Source of the DNA: Hyphomicrobiales bacterium
Lineage (GTDB): Bacteria; Pseudomonadota; Alphaproteobacteria; Rhizobiales; Methyloligellaceae
DNA length: 64,000 bases
NCBI GenBank assembly: GCA_021775595.1
Contig: JAJFHN010000010.1
Coordinates: 95,996 to 159,995, forward strand
Direction of reading: 5' to 3'
This document shows positions 1 through 11,287 of the stretch, in pieces; the stretch's first letter is position 1, and each line of letters begins with the position of its first letter. The position numbers were made by a program, and so were the translations under genes. The notes under the pieces are model-generated. The model was not told where the DNA came from. It saw only the letters and a list, made by a program, of their open reading frames with translations, and searched no databases.

Positions 1-412
1 ACAGACTGGCGGCGACATCCTCCTGGCCAAGGGGCCCGATAGGCGAAATGAAGGCGGCGTGGGTGACCCGCTCGCCCAGATGAGCAGCGCAGGCGGCCGT
101 GTAAGGACCACCGCCCGAGACGCCCGCAAGCGCGAAGCGCTCGATGCTTAAATGATCCGCCAGTTCGGCAATATCGCGAGCCCAATTGGTCAGGCTGCGG
201 TTGGGTTGGGGTGTCGAGAGCCCGCAGCCGGGCCGCTCGGGCGCGATCAGCCGCAAGCCCAACTCCTTCGCCCGGGCATCGGCCAGTTGAAACATGAAGC
301 GCGATCCCGGCGTACCGTGCAGGCCGAAAAACGGCGCGCCATCGCTGGCACCATATTCGGCAAATCCCATCTGACGTTTATCGGCCAGCCGTATGCTTTG
401 ATTTTCGTTCAT
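1..412 (-). CDS. alpha/beta hydrolase, partial (C-terminus beyond the window)
   Basis: The first 137 codons of an alpha/beta-hydrolase are visible; the rest runs off the left edge. The oxyanion-region motif HGTPGSR lies near residue 30, and the nucleophile elbow GVSGGG (serine of G-x-S-x-G) lies near residue 110. This layout is typical of small hydrolases of the proline-iminopeptidase / haloperoxidase type; the Asp and His of the triad would be outside the window. The reading frame stays open upstream of the chosen ATG, so a GTG at about 439 is also possible. It follows the RND pump gene by about 75 bases on the same strand and could be the last gene of that operon. The substrate cannot be inferred. 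Confidence 0.85.
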   Translation of the reverse strand, partial: MNENQSIRLADKRQMGFAEYGASDGAPFFGLHGTPGSRFMFQLADARAKELGLRLIAPERPGCGLSTPQPNRSLTNWARDIAELADHLSIERFALAGVSGGGPYTAACAAHLGERVTHAAFISPIGPLGQEDVAASL

Positions 413-487
413 GATTTCAACGGCTTTGGCCACATTCGTGGGACGCGCTTGGAGAATGCTAATTGACGCCCGATCCGGCGGAGCGTC

Positions 488-3400
488 CTATTCGGCCGGC
501 GCTGCTTGGGTCTTTACCACGCGCTTAGGCGTCGGCGTCTTGGTTTCCAGCGCGCCGACCACCAGGGTCAGCATAGGCGGCACGATAAGAAGCGTGAGCA
601 ACGCCGAGAACGATAAGCCACCAACCACGACCGAGCCCAGGCCACGGTAGAGCTCGGACCCGGCGCCGGGAATGAGCACCAACGGCAGCATGCCGAACAC
701 GGAGGTGAGCGTTGACATGAAGATCGGCCGAATGCGGTTTCGCGTGGCTTCGATGATGGCTGCATCAGGACTCATGCCGTCCTCGCGCAAATGGATCAGC
801 GTCTGGTGGACGAGAAGAATGGCGTTGTTGACGACAATGCCAATCAAGATGACGAAGCCCAGCAGGGTGAGCATGTCCAAGGGCTGGTAAGAGAAAAGGT
901 TGAGAATGACCAAGCCGGCGACACCTCCCGCCGCGGCGAGCGGGACAGATAGCAAAATGATCAACGGATAGATGAAGCTCTCAAACAGGATCGCCATTAC
1001 CAAAAATACAATGATGATGGCGACGATTAGATCGCGCACCATGGCATTCCATGTCTGGCTCAACTTATCCGCCGTGCCTGAAATCTGAAGCTTGACGCCA
1101 GGCGGCAATCCCTTGGCTCGCAGAGGCGCGATCACGTCGGAGTTGATCTTTTCGATCGCTTCCTCAAGTGCCAATTGCGGCTTGGGAAGAATTTCAAGCG
1201 TCACCGTGCGCCGGCGTTCGCGATGGCGGATCTGGGTTGGTCCGGCGGTGATCGTGACATCGGCCATAGAGGAAACCGGCACGATCTGACCGGCCTCGGT
1301 CACCACGGGTAAATTGGCGACGCCCTGGGTCGAGGTGATGTCGTGTTTGGGGCCCTTCAACATCAAGTCCAGCCGATCATTGCCAACGGTCACTTCGACG
1401 ACGCGCAGACCGTCATTGAATGTGTCGATCGCTTCGCCAAGCTCGCGCGCCGTCACACCGTTGTCGGCGAGTTTCATACGGTTGGGTGTGACCCGCACTT
1501 CGGGCGCGCCGAGCTCGAGGCCCGGATTTGGCCTGAACTGATTGCCCTCTTGCAGGGGCAAAATTGTCGTGATCAGACCAGCGGCCTGCAGGGCGACGCC
1601 AAGAACTTCCTCGAGTTCAGGTCCCGATACGTCGAGCTCGATCTTGCGGCCGCCACCCAGGCCACTGGCAAATATCGAAAGTTGATTGATGATTGCAAAG
1701 GTGCCCGGTTCGTCGAACACGGGTTTGGCGAGCACGTCCTTTAGTTCATGCGCCCTTGAGGGATCGACGGCGGCGGCGCCAAGAAATGTCGATGCACGCG
1801 TCGCGACGAAAAAGAACCTGTCGATCTTTGGCGGTTCGTCGGAACCGGCTTCCTCGCCTGAGACATTTTTCCAATACGGTTTGATTTTGCTTTCGATGCG
1901 CTTGGCAATTTCCGTAGTGGTTTCGAGATTGTATCCAGGCGGCGGCAAGACGATGCCGAACATCAGATTTCGATTGCCGTCGGGCAAGTATTCAAGCTTG
2001 GGCAGGAACGCCCAGGCTCCAAGGGTGGCCACGATCGAAACCGATGAGACGACAATGAGCGCGGCGCGCCGGTCGCGCGTCACGTATTTGGTGAACTCGA
2101 CCACGCGTTCGACAAATTCCGCCGCAAAGCGGTCGAGCACATCTAGGGGCAGCAAGGCGACGAACCGCTCAAGTAGATTGGGCGTTTTCTTGCGACGCCG
2201 ATTTGTTTTCAGATAAGGCGCGATGAACGTCCTGACATTCTCGGGCAGCGGCGCCTTTTTCAACCACCCCACGATGAGCGGACGAAAATTGTTCGGCTTT
2301 GGATCGGCCAGCAAGCGGCTGGCCAGAGCCGGCAGGACGGTGATCGACACGACAAGCGAGAGCAGCACTGACACGGAGATCGCGACTGCGATATCGCGGA
2401 AGAGCTGACCAACTTCGAGCTGCATGATCAGAATGGGTATGAACACCATGACGGTCGTTAGCGCCGAGACAAGAACCGCGCCCCACACTTGCTTGGTGCC
2501 CTCATAGGCGGCGACTGGAGCGGATTTGCCCGCTTCTCGAAAGCGGTAAATGTTCTCGAGCACGACAATCGCCGCATCGACGACCATGCCGACGGCGAAT
2601 GCGATGCCGGCAAGCGAAATCACGTTGATGGAGCGGCCCAGCGCCGCCATCGCAACGAATGAGCCGATCACCGAGACCGGAATGGCGATCGAGACAATCA
2701 GCGTCGCCCGCCAAGAACGCAGGAACAGCAGCAAGACAATGGCGGCAAGTGTTCCACCGAACCAAATGTTTTGGCGCACAAGCTGCACGGACGAATTGAT
2801 GTAGACCGTCTCGTCATAGACCTGAACGAGCTTCAAGCCTTGTGAGGGCACCTGTACCTCACTGAGTTCGCTCACAGCCTCGTCGATCCCGGCCATGGTT
2901 TCGATCACGTTCGCGCCCGTTTCGCGCGTGGCGTTGAAGGCGATCGCCGCTTCGCCCTGAAGACGGATTTTTGAAGTCGGCTCCTTATAGGCAAAGTCGA
3001 TATTCGCTACGTCCGAGAGCATAACCCGCGCCAAGCGCCCGGTAGCGGGATCGCGCATGGAGCGCAGGATGACATTGCGCACGGTCTCAAGGGTGTTGAG
3101 CTCCGCCTCGGTGCGCACCACGTAGCGGCGTTTGCCTTCATCCACGTCGCCGGCGCTGATCGCCGCATTCGCCCGCCGCAAGGACGAGAGGACCTGCGCC
3201 ACCGTCAAGCCATAACGCGCCAGCAAAGACGGCTCGATCACAACTTCAATTTCGCGCTCGCTCCCGCCATAGGCGGTGACTTCGCCGATGCCGACGACGC
3301 GTTCGATCCTGTCCTTGACGACATCTTCTACAAAATCGCCATACTCATGGATCGGCTTCTCATTTCCCGGTACGCGCGTGATGATGAACCAGGCGATCGG

Positions 3401-3805
3401 ATTGTCTTCGGCGCCGGCCATTTTCAGATTTGGCTCGTCGGCCTCATCGGGATAACTCGTCACGCGATCGAGGCGATTGGAGACCAGCAGAAGCGCGCGG
3501 TCCATTGGCGTCCCGACGGCGAATTCGAGCCTGATGCGGGCCCGTCCCTGTTCGGACGTGCTTGTGATTTCGCTCAGTCCGCCGATGCCTTTGAGCACCT
3601 CTTCCTGGCGGATGGTGATTTCGCGTTCGACTTCGGCGGGGGCGGCGCCCGGCCAATTCGTCGTGACTGTGATGACGGGCCTGTTGACGTCAGGGGCCAG
3701 CTGGATCGGGATCGTCTGCAGTGCGACGATGCCGAACATCACCACCATGAGCACCACGGCGATGACGGCGCTGGGCCGGTCGATGGCGGTGCGGATCAGG
3801 TTCAT
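488..3805 (-). CDS. RND efflux pump inner-membrane permease (HAE1/AcrB-like)
   Basis: Protein of 1105 residues, normal for a proton-driven RND exporter of the inner membrane. The first transmembrane helix is at residues 10-30. A large periplasmic loop follows, then a helix block from about 345 to 500 and the second half with the same plan, giving the expected twelve helices. Helix 4 carries GMVVDAAIVVLENI with Asp410, the proton-relay aspartate; the second Asp found in AcrB is Ala here, as in many HAE1 relatives. It overlaps the 3' neighbour in transcription order, the adaptor gene, by four bases (start of this gene inside the end of the adaptor), so the two are translationally coupled. No outer-membrane channel gene is adjacent. 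Substrates are unknown. Confidence 0.96.
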   Translation of the reverse strand: MNLIRTAIDRPSAVIAVVLMVVMFGIVALQTIPIQLAPDVNRPVITVTTNWPGAAPAEVEREITIRQEEVLKGIGGLSEITSTSEQGRARIRLEFAVGTPMDRALLLVSNRLDRVTSYPDEADEPNLKMAGAEDNPIAWFIITRVPGNEKPIHEYGDFVEDVVKDRIERVVGIGEVTAYGGSEREIEVVIEPSLLARYGLTVAQVLSSLRRANAAISAGDVDEGKRRYVVRTEAELNTLETVRNVILRSMRDPATGRLARVMLSDVANIDFAYKEPTSKIRLQGEAAIAFNATRETGANVIETMAGIDEAVSELSEVQVPSQGLKLVQVYDETVYINSSVQLVRQNIWFGGTLAAIVLLLFLRSWRATLIVSIAIPVSVIGSFVAMAALGRSINVISLAGIAFAVGMVVDAAIVVLENIYRFREAGKSAPVAAYEGTKQVWGAVLVSALTTVMVFIPILIMQLEVGQLFRDIAVAISVSVLLSLVVSITVLPALASRLLADPKPNNFRPLIVGWLKKAPLPENVRTFIAPYLKTNRRRKKTPNLLERFVALLPLDVLDRFAAEFVERVVEFTKYVTRDRRAALIVVSSVSIVATLGAWAFLPKLEYLPDGNRNLMFGIVLPPPGYNLETTTEIAKRIESKIKPYWKNVSGEEAGSDEPPKIDRFFFVATRASTFLGAAAVDPSRAHELKDVLAKPVFDEPGTFAIINQLSIFASGLGGGRKIELDVSGPELEEVLGVALQAAGLITTILPLQEGNQFRPNPGLELGAPEVRVTPNRMKLADNGVTARELGEAIDTFNDGLRVVEVTVGNDRLDLMLKGPKHDITSTQGVANLPVVTEAGQIVPVSSMADVTITAGPTQIRHRERRRTVTLEILPKPQLALEEAIEKINSDVIAPLRAKGLPPGVKLQISGTADKLSQTWNAMVRDLIVAIIIVFLVMAILFESFIYPLIILLSVPLAAAGGVAGLVILNLFSYQPLDMLTLLGFVILIGIVVNNAILLVHQTLIHLREDGMSPDAAIIEATRNRIRPIFMSTLTSVFGMLPLVLIPGAGSELYRGLGSVVVGGLSFSALLTLLIVPPMLTLVVGALETKTPTPKRVVKTQAAPAE

Positions 3806-4935
3806 GAAGCGCCTTTGCCAACGCGCACCGCCGCGCCTGGCTGCAAGCGCTCATTGCCGCGCACGACAACTTCATCACCTGCCTTCAGGCCGTCGGTGAC
3901 CTCCATGCGGCTGCCAATGGATTCGCCCAGAGTAATGGTTCGTGGTTCGGCGACACCCTTACTGACCACATAGACCAGATCGCTGCCCTGGCGCTTCAGG
4001 ACGGCATCTTTATGGACGGTCAGAACGCGACGGTCGGCACTGATAGGAATTTCGATTCTAACCGATTGGGAATGGGCGAGCTGCCGGTCGTCGCCATCGA
4101 ATTGTGCTTGGAAGCGCACCGTTCGCGTGCGCGTCAAAGGATTTTCAGACGGCAGGATCGCCCGCACATTCGCCATGTGCTTGCTGCCATCGTCGAGGAT
4201 GACGCGCAGCGATCGCCCGGCCTTCAAGCCCGAGAGCCGCCGGGACGGGACATCGGCTTCGATCTCCAAATTGGTATCGCCAATAAGGCTTACGATGTCT
4301 TCGCCCCTGTCGACGAATGTGCCGACATCGGTGTGGCGGCGCACCACCACGCCATCGAACGGCGCGCGTATTTCGGCGTATGAGACGTCGAGCGATTTGC
4401 GTTTAAGCGCGGCGTTTTTTATCGCGGTGTTGGCAACGGCGCGGGCAACTTTGGCGGCGGCGACGGTGACTTTCTTTTCTGCATCCTCAAAGCGCGCTTG
4501 CGAAAATGCGGACGATTTGCGCAACCCTTGCTGGCGGCGCAGATCCGTCTTGGCGAGTTCCAATTCGGCGACCCATGTCTGGTGCTCGGCCTGGGCTTCC
4601 GCAAATTCGCTTTGCGCCAGATCACGATCGGCCTTCAGCGTCTCGGCGTCGAGCACGGCTAGGACTTCTCCCTTGGTGACGCGGTCACCGACCCGAACCT
4701 GAACACTCTCAACCGGTCCGGCAACGCGGGCAGCCACGCCACCGGAATTGAGAGAAATCAGCCGACCTATAACCGGTACGGTCTGGCTCAGCGGCTCAAA
4801 GCGCACGGCATCGACGCCCACCAGCGATGTTTGCTGTGCGAAGGCGTGCGTGCTCACGAGTAGACCAACGGCCATGATGGCAACGAGCGCCAACCACTTA
4901 CACTGGTCGATCCATAGGTTGAGACGTAGCGTCAC
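3802..4935 (-). CDS. RND efflux periplasmic adaptor (membrane fusion protein)
   Basis: Protein of 377 residues of the HlyD/AcrA adaptor family, linking the permease to an outer-membrane channel. A signal segment (residues about 14-33, ending AHAFA before QQ) is followed by the first half-lipoyl segment (VAGPVESVQVRVGD), an alpha-helical hairpin rich in Ala, Lys and Glu (about 110-175), the second half-lipoyl segment (IRAPFDGVVVRRHTDVG), a beta-barrel and a membrane-proximal domain ending with the usual GDEVVVRGNERLQPGAAV pattern. First gene of the pump operon, with a four-base overlap with the permease gene. No local regulator gene for the pump is evident. Assignment as adaptor is secure; the exported compound is not known. 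Confidence 0.95.
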   Translation of the reverse strand: MTLRLNLWIDQCKWLALVAIMAVGLLVSTHAFAQQTSLVGVDAVRFEPLSQTVPVIGRLISLNSGGVAARVAGPVESVQVRVGDRVTKGEVLAVLDAETLKADRDLAQSEFAEAQAEHQTWVAELELAKTDLRRQQGLRKSSAFSQARFEDAEKKVTVAAAKVARAVANTAIKNAALKRKSLDVSYAEIRAPFDGVVVRRHTDVGTFVDRGEDIVSLIGDTNLEIEADVPSRRLSGLKAGRSLRVILDDGSKHMANVRAILPSENPLTRTRTVRFQAQFDGDDRQLAHSQSVRIEIPISADRRVLTVHKDAVLKRQGSDLVYVVSKGVAEPRTITLGESIGSRMEVTDGLKAGDEVVVRGNERLQPGAAVRVGKGAS

Positions 4936-5129
4936 TGGAAATACCTGTCTGTTGCTTCCATCTAAGATGCGCCGACAATAAAACGAAATTATAGCAGCTC
5001 AACGCTGCTCGATCGCACGCGCAATCAAGGTTTCGTGCGGCTGGGGCTCATGCCCTAGAGTATGGGCCCGGTGCGGCCCTTGGAGATCCGCAAAACAAAC
5101 GCCATGTGGCCCTCAAAGGACACGCTAAC

Positions 5130-5744
5130 ATGAGCAGATATGTATCAGACATCGCATTTACACCCACAGTTAAGAGTGAGCAGGAAAAACGCGGGTCGCG
5201 AAAGGGCTATCAGACACTGGCCGACAAGCGCGATTGGCAGAACAGCGTCACCGACGAGCTGTCCGCCTATTTGGCCGAGCGCGACAGTTTTTATATCGCA
5301 ACCACCAACAGCGCCGGCCAACCCTATATTCAGCATCGCGGTGGGCCGAAGGGGTTTGTCAAAGTGGTCGACGCGACCACACTGGCGATCGCCGATTTTG
5401 CCGGCAACCGGCAATACATCACACTTGGCAATCTGAGCGACAACGACAAAGTCGCATTGTTCTTCATGGATTATCCAAATAGGCACCGGGTCAAGATGTG
5501 GGGCCGGGCACGCTTTGTCGAAGACGACACGGAATTGCTGAAGAGCTTGACGGATGACGGCTATGAGGGCCGGCCCGAGCGCGCCCTGGTGATGAGCATC
5601 GATGCTTGGGACGTCAATTGTTCGCAGCACATCACGCCGCGATTGGACGGCGAACAAATCGCCCAAGTGAGCGAGAGCCTGATGGCGCGCATCGCCGAAC
5701 TCGAAGCCGAAAACGCTGCGCTGAAGGCCGAGCTAGAGAGCTGA
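5130..5744 (+). CDS. pyridoxamine 5'-phosphate oxidase-like FMN-binding protein
   Basis: Protein of 204 residues with the split-barrel flavin-binding fold: the stretch YIATTNSAGQPYIQHRGG followed by a strand ending LAIADFAGN is the usual PNPOx-like signature, and VALFFMDYPNRHRVKMWG matches the FMN/dimer region of the general-stress subgroup. A short coiled coil (repeated Glu-Ala-Glu heptads) closes the protein. The ATG at 5130 is chosen because AAGGA sits nine bases upstream; an in-frame GTG at 5106 would add eight residues with no supporting site. It is divergent from the RND operon with about 190 bases between. The reaction is not known; this subgroup includes flavin reductases and electron-transfer proteins, so vitamin B6 synthesis should not be assumed. 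Confidence 0.9.
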   Translation: MSRYVSDIAFTPTVKSEQEKRGSRKGYQTLADKRDWQNSVTDELSAYLAERDSFYIATTNSAGQPYIQHRGGPKGFVKVVDATTLAIADFAGNRQYITLGNLSDNDKVALFFMDYPNRHRVKMWGRARFVEDDTELLKSLTDDGYEGRPERALVMSIDAWDVNCSQHITPRLDGEQIAQVSESLMARIAELEAENAALKAELES

Positions 5745-5784
5745 GCGCGGCAACGCCGGCCAGCCTCCCTAACGCCTCGATCAC

Positions 5785-6723
5785 TTATCGCCTCCTTGCC
5801 CTGCGCATTACCGCCGGGGTCGAGCCATAGTGTTTCTTAAAAACGCGGATGAACGCCGCCTCCGAACCGTAGCCCGCGCACTCGGCGACATGCCGAATGC
5901 TGGCGTCGCTTTCGAGCAGCTGACGTCGCGCATGTTGCAAGCGCCATTGCGTCACATATGCCAGCGGCGCCATGCCGATCAGTCTGCGAAACCGTTCAGC
6001 GAAAGCCGTGCGCGACATGCCTGCCTCGCGACCAAGTGACTCGACGGTCCAGCGACCGATCGGATCGGCGTGGATGGCGCTCAGCGCGCGGCCGATTCTA
6101 GCATCGGTTATGCCAGCCAGAGAGCCGCTCGCTTCGCCCGTGCGTTCGACGTGAATTCGGATTGCTTGAATAAAGATGATCTCGGAAAGCCGGTAGACGA
6201 TGGCGTCTCCGCCCGGTCTGTCGGATTGCGCTTCTGAGGTTGCGAACTTCATAATGCTTTCAAGCCATGTCTGATTGAGCGTCTCCGATCCCGTCACGTG
6301 AATGAATGGCGGCAGAGCCTCCAAAAGCGGGTGCGGCGTATTGTCGTCAAACTCGAAATGCCCACACAGCATGGCAGTCGCATCGCCCCCATCGGGACCG
6401 CCAAGCACCAATGCGCCCTCGCCGGCAAAGCCCGTGTCCTTGACGACCTGATCAACGCTCGGCGCCGAGCCCTTGGGTCGATCTGAGAGAATATGCGCAG
6501 CCCCGTGCGGGATCACGATGAGATCGCCTTGACCGAGCCTGGCCGGCGCTTCAACTCCTTCGACGCGCACCCAACACTCGCCACGGGCAACCAAATGAAA
6601 CCGGGCGACGTTTTTGTAGCTCGGCACCGCAACGCCCCAGGGAGACGAAAACTCGGTTCGGAAATAGATCGAGCCGCGTAATTTGACGGCTCCCAAAATG
6701 TCGCTCAATGCGTCCTTGGCCAT
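5785..6723 (-). CDS. AraC-family transcriptional regulator with cupin sensor domain
   Basis: Protein of 312 residues. The N-terminal half (about 20-200) is a cupin-type sensor, with the RFHLVARGECWV and GDLIVIPHGAAH strands typical of the AraC 'cupin_6' group. The C-terminal 100 residues hold the two helix-turn-helix units (LGREAGMSRTAFAERFRRL, and AECAGYGSEAAFIRVFKKHY with the final P-A pattern). It is divergent from the DUF4383 gene, and the space between carries a 15-base inverted repeat and two identical 11-base direct repeats 21 bases apart, the geometry expected for AraC-type binding. I infer that it controls itself and the divergent membrane gene. The effector is unknown. Confidence 0.95.
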   Translation of the reverse strand: MAKDALSDILGAVKLRGSIYFRTEFSSPWGVAVPSYKNVARFHLVARGECWVRVEGVEAPARLGQGDLIVIPHGAAHILSDRPKGSAPSVDQVVKDTGFAGEGALVLGGPDGGDATAMLCGHFEFDDNTPHPLLEALPPFIHVTGSETLNQTWLESIMKFATSEAQSDRPGGDAIVYRLSEIIFIQAIRIHVERTGEASGSLAGITDARIGRALSAIHADPIGRWTVESLGREAGMSRTAFAERFRRLIGMAPLAYVTQWRLQHARRQLLESDASIRHVAECAGYGSEAAFIRVFKKHYGSTPAVMRRARRR

Positions 6724-6739
6724 GATTGGATCATGTCCT

Positions 6740-6780
6740 AATTGATAGATCGTCTCAAGAGATAGGACGATCTATCAATT
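6740..6780. promoter_or_regulatory. inverted repeat, probable operator between AraC gene and DUF4383 gene
   Basis: AATTGATAGATCGTC (6740-6754) is repeated as its exact complement at 6766-6780, with 11 bases between. It begins 17 bases upstream of the AraC-gene start codon and so overlaps the likely promoter or leader of that gene. Perfect 15-base arms are unlikely by chance and suggest a dimer binding site, most simply for the adjacent AraC protein. A role as RNA hairpin is also possible. Confidence 0.7.
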
Positions 6781-6794
6781 TTCTAGGACGATCT
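6763..6794. promoter_or_regulatory. tandem direct repeat TAGGACGATCT, probable AraC-type half-sites
   Basis: TAGGACGATCT occurs at 6763-6773 and again at 6784-6794, exactly 21 bases apart, two helical turns, so both copies face the same side of the DNA. A third, inverted and imperfect copy lies in the left arm of the inverted repeat at 6747-6757. The arrangement matches how AraC-family proteins place two subunits on direct half-sites. The sites lie about 130 bases before the DUF4383 start. Confidence 0.7.
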
Positions 6795-6921
6795 CCCATA
6801 GATCATTCCATTGCCCCGCCCAATCTAAGGTCTGCGCCCCATGTTGATCGTTTCCGATGAAAGCCGGCAACGGCCTGGATGTCGCGCAAAAAGCAATTCG
6901 CATCACTCTATGGAGAACATC

Positions 6922-7302
6922 ATGATCACAGCGAGAACTGCAGCCTCAGCCTTTGCCGCGACGTTCGTCGGCGTCGGCATTCTGGGCTTTGTCCCCAACC
7001 CGCTCGTCGCGCCGGACGGTGTATTCGCCGTCAACGCAATTCATAATCTTGTTCACGTCATCACCGGCGCCACGCTCGCAGCCGGCGCGATCTGGCTGGA
7101 AAAACCAAAAACGACATTGCTGGTCGTCGGTGCTCTCTATGTGGTCGTGGCAATCGCAGGATTTCTAACGAGCGGCAACACGCTGCTTTGGCTCATCCAT
7201 ATCAACACCGCAGACCGTTGGCTTCATTTGGCCCTAGCGGCCGTCATTCTGGCGGCTGGCGCTGCGCTGCCTGAAAAGGTTGAAGCTTCGCAGACAGCTT
7301 AA
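6922..7302 (+). CDS. DUF4383 family membrane protein
   Basis: Protein of 126 residues with four hydrophobic segments (about 8-28, 40-60, 66-86, 100-117), matching the DUF4383 family. The conserved pattern is VNAIHNLVHVITGATL in the second segment and IHINTADRWLHLALA before the last, with the family's His and Asn-x-x-D-x-x-L-H residues. GGAGA ends five bases before the ATG at 6922, which supports this start over the two earlier in-frame ATGs. Its divergent AraC partner and the operator repeats between them imply regulated expression. Function of the family is unknown; some members accompany stress or lipid genes. A strong hairpin follows at 7331-7361. Confidence 0.88.
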   Translation: MITARTAASAFAATFVGVGILGFVPNPLVAPDGVFAVNAIHNLVHVITGATLAAGAIWLEKPKTTLLVVGALYVVVAIAGFLTSGNTLLWLIHINTADRWLHLALAAVILAAGAALPEKVEASQTA

Positions 7303-7330
7303 ACGACCAGCCAACGTCGGTCGTCGCCGG

Positions 7331-7361
7331 ACCCGCCCAAAAGTTCTGCTTTTGGGCGGGT
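7331..7361. terminator. strong hairpin between convergent genes
   Basis: ACCCGCCCAAAAG (7331-7343) and its exact complement (7349-7361) form a 13-pair stem with a five-base loop. It lies between the 3' ends of the DUF4383 gene (+) and the aminotransferase gene (-), so it probably ends transcription in both directions, although the T-tract on either side is weak. Confidence 0.75.
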
Positions 7362-7381
7362 TCTGCCCGTTCCGCTGCGCT

Positions 7382-9752
<2,371 letters not shown>

Positions 9753-10051
9753 AAGCGGGCTCCATTGCACGAACCGCCCCCCAATTCAGCATTTGCTAAG
9801 CATATTCGACATTCATTGATTTGGGGTTACTTGCCGGTTCTGGCAAGGCGAGGTCAACGCATCGTGAGAAACACCAGGAATCAGGGGCTTTTCCGCACAG
9901 ATTCTATCGTGCCCGCATGACGCCAGCGTAACATTGGGCCGGTATGGCGTTTGGTCCCTCGCCCGCATTCGGCAAAGCGTTAAGCGCGCCTTAATGCGTG
10001 CATTCTTATCCTTGAGCCGCAATTCGCAGACGACGATGGCGCGGTAATTCC

Positions 10052-11287
10052 ATGATCGATTCCATACGCAGCGGCAGTTGGCTGACCGGCGAGCGGGTGT
10101 GGGCCTATACGCTTATTATGGTCGCGCTCACGATGGCGGCGATCGTGATCTGGGTCGCGCTCGCCGACGGACTCATAGACCGCAACGGCAAGCCGCTCGG
10201 CACCGATTTTTCCAACGTCTGGTCTGCAGGAACGCTGGTGCTCGAGGGCACGCCCGAGGCATCTTACGACCCGGCCAACCATTACGAAGCCCAACGCAAG
10301 GCATTCGGCGGCCGCGACGTTCCATTTTACGGTTGGCATTATCCGCCGATGTTTCTGGGCATGGCCGCTTTGCTGGCCTTGTTCCCCTACGGCTTGGCGC
10401 TGGCGCTCTGGATGACCAGCACGTTGGCCGGCTATCTCGCCGCGATGCGGGCAATCGTCCCGACACAGGCATGCGGCGCCGTCATGCTGGCCGCGCTCGC
10501 TTATCCAGCCGTCTTCGTCAATATCGGACACGGCCAAAATGGCTTTCTGACTGCCGCCCTGCTTGGCGGCGCTCTCGTCCTGCTCGACCGCAAACCCGTT
10601 GTGGCGGGCGTGTTGATTGGCCTGCTTGCTTACAAGCCGCAGTTCGGCGTGCTGATTCCCCTTGTATTGGCGGCAACCGGCCGCTGGCAGAGCTTCGCTG
10701 CGGCGGCCATTACGGTGCTGGCAGCAGCTGGACTTTCGTTCCTCGCCTTCGGCACGGAAACGTGGCTCGCCTTTGGCGAGAGCACGGGCTTCACGCGCGA
10801 TCATGTGCTGGAGGCCGGCGGCACCGGCTGGCAGAAAATCCAAAGCGCGTTCGCCGCGGCCCGCAGCTGGGGCGCGCCAACGGGCGTGGCTTATGGACTT
10901 CAGGCTCTCTTCGCGGTTTCAGCGGCGATTAGCCTCACCTGGCTGTGGCGTTCGCACGCGGCCTTCGCGCTGAAAGCAGCTGCATTGGCCGCCGCGAGCC
11001 TGCTGGCAACGCCCTATGTGCTCGATTACGACATGATGGTGCTGGCGGTGGCCCTCGCGTTCTTCGCCGCCCACGGGTTTGAGCGCGGCTTCCTGCCATA
11101 CGAGAAAACACTGTTGGCAGCCGTTTGGCTGGCACCGCTTATCGCCCGCTCTGTCGCCGGCGCGACGGGCGTGCCGCTTGGCTTCATCGCTATTGCAATC
11201 CTGTTCATTCTCATCCTGCACCGCGCGGTCAGCGACCTCGCGGCAACGGATGCCTTCACACGGAGAGAGAACCTTGCCCAAGCTTGA
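10052..11287 (+). CDS. GT87 (DUF2029) family polyprenyl-phosphate-dependent glycosyltransferase
   Basis: Integral membrane protein of 411 residues with about ten hydrophobic segments. After the first helix (17-38) the family signature appears: GTDFSNVWSAGTLVLEG and YDPANHY, in which the acidic Asp of GTDF is the conserved catalytic-type residue of GT-C mannosyltransferase-like enzymes. WHYPPMFL follows, also usual. It is the first of three tightly packed genes: the GT2 gene starts inside its 3' end and the GtrA gene overlaps that in turn. Together they suggest that GT2 charges a polyprenyl phosphate, GtrA helps move it across the membrane, and this enzyme uses it on the outer face. Sugar and acceptor are unknown. 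Confidence 0.9.
   Translation: MIDSIRSGSWLTGERVWAYTLIMVALTMAAIVIWVALADGLIDRNGKPLGTDFSNVWSAGTLVLEGTPEASYDPANHYEAQRKAFGGRDVPFYGWHYPPMFLGMAALLALFPYGLALALWMTSTLAGYLAAMRAIVPTQACGAVMLAALAYPAVFVNIGHGQNGFLTAALLGGALVLLDRKPVVAGVLIGLLAYKPQFGVLIPLVLAATGRWQSFAAAAITVLAAAGLSFLAFGTETWLAFGESTGFTRDHVLEAGGTGWQKIQSAFAAARSWGAPTGVAYGLQALFAVSAAISLTWLWRSHAAFALKAAALAAASLLATPYVLDYDMMVLAVALAFFAAHGFERGFLPYEKTLLAAVWLAPLIARSVAGATGVPLGFIAIAILFILILHRAVSDLAATDAFTRRENLAQA

Noticed and set aside
6724..6732. A minus-strand TGATCC before the AraC gene as a further sigma-factor promoter
   Set aside because: The base pattern 15 bases on is CGCATT and lies inside the AraC coding start, so it does not fit.
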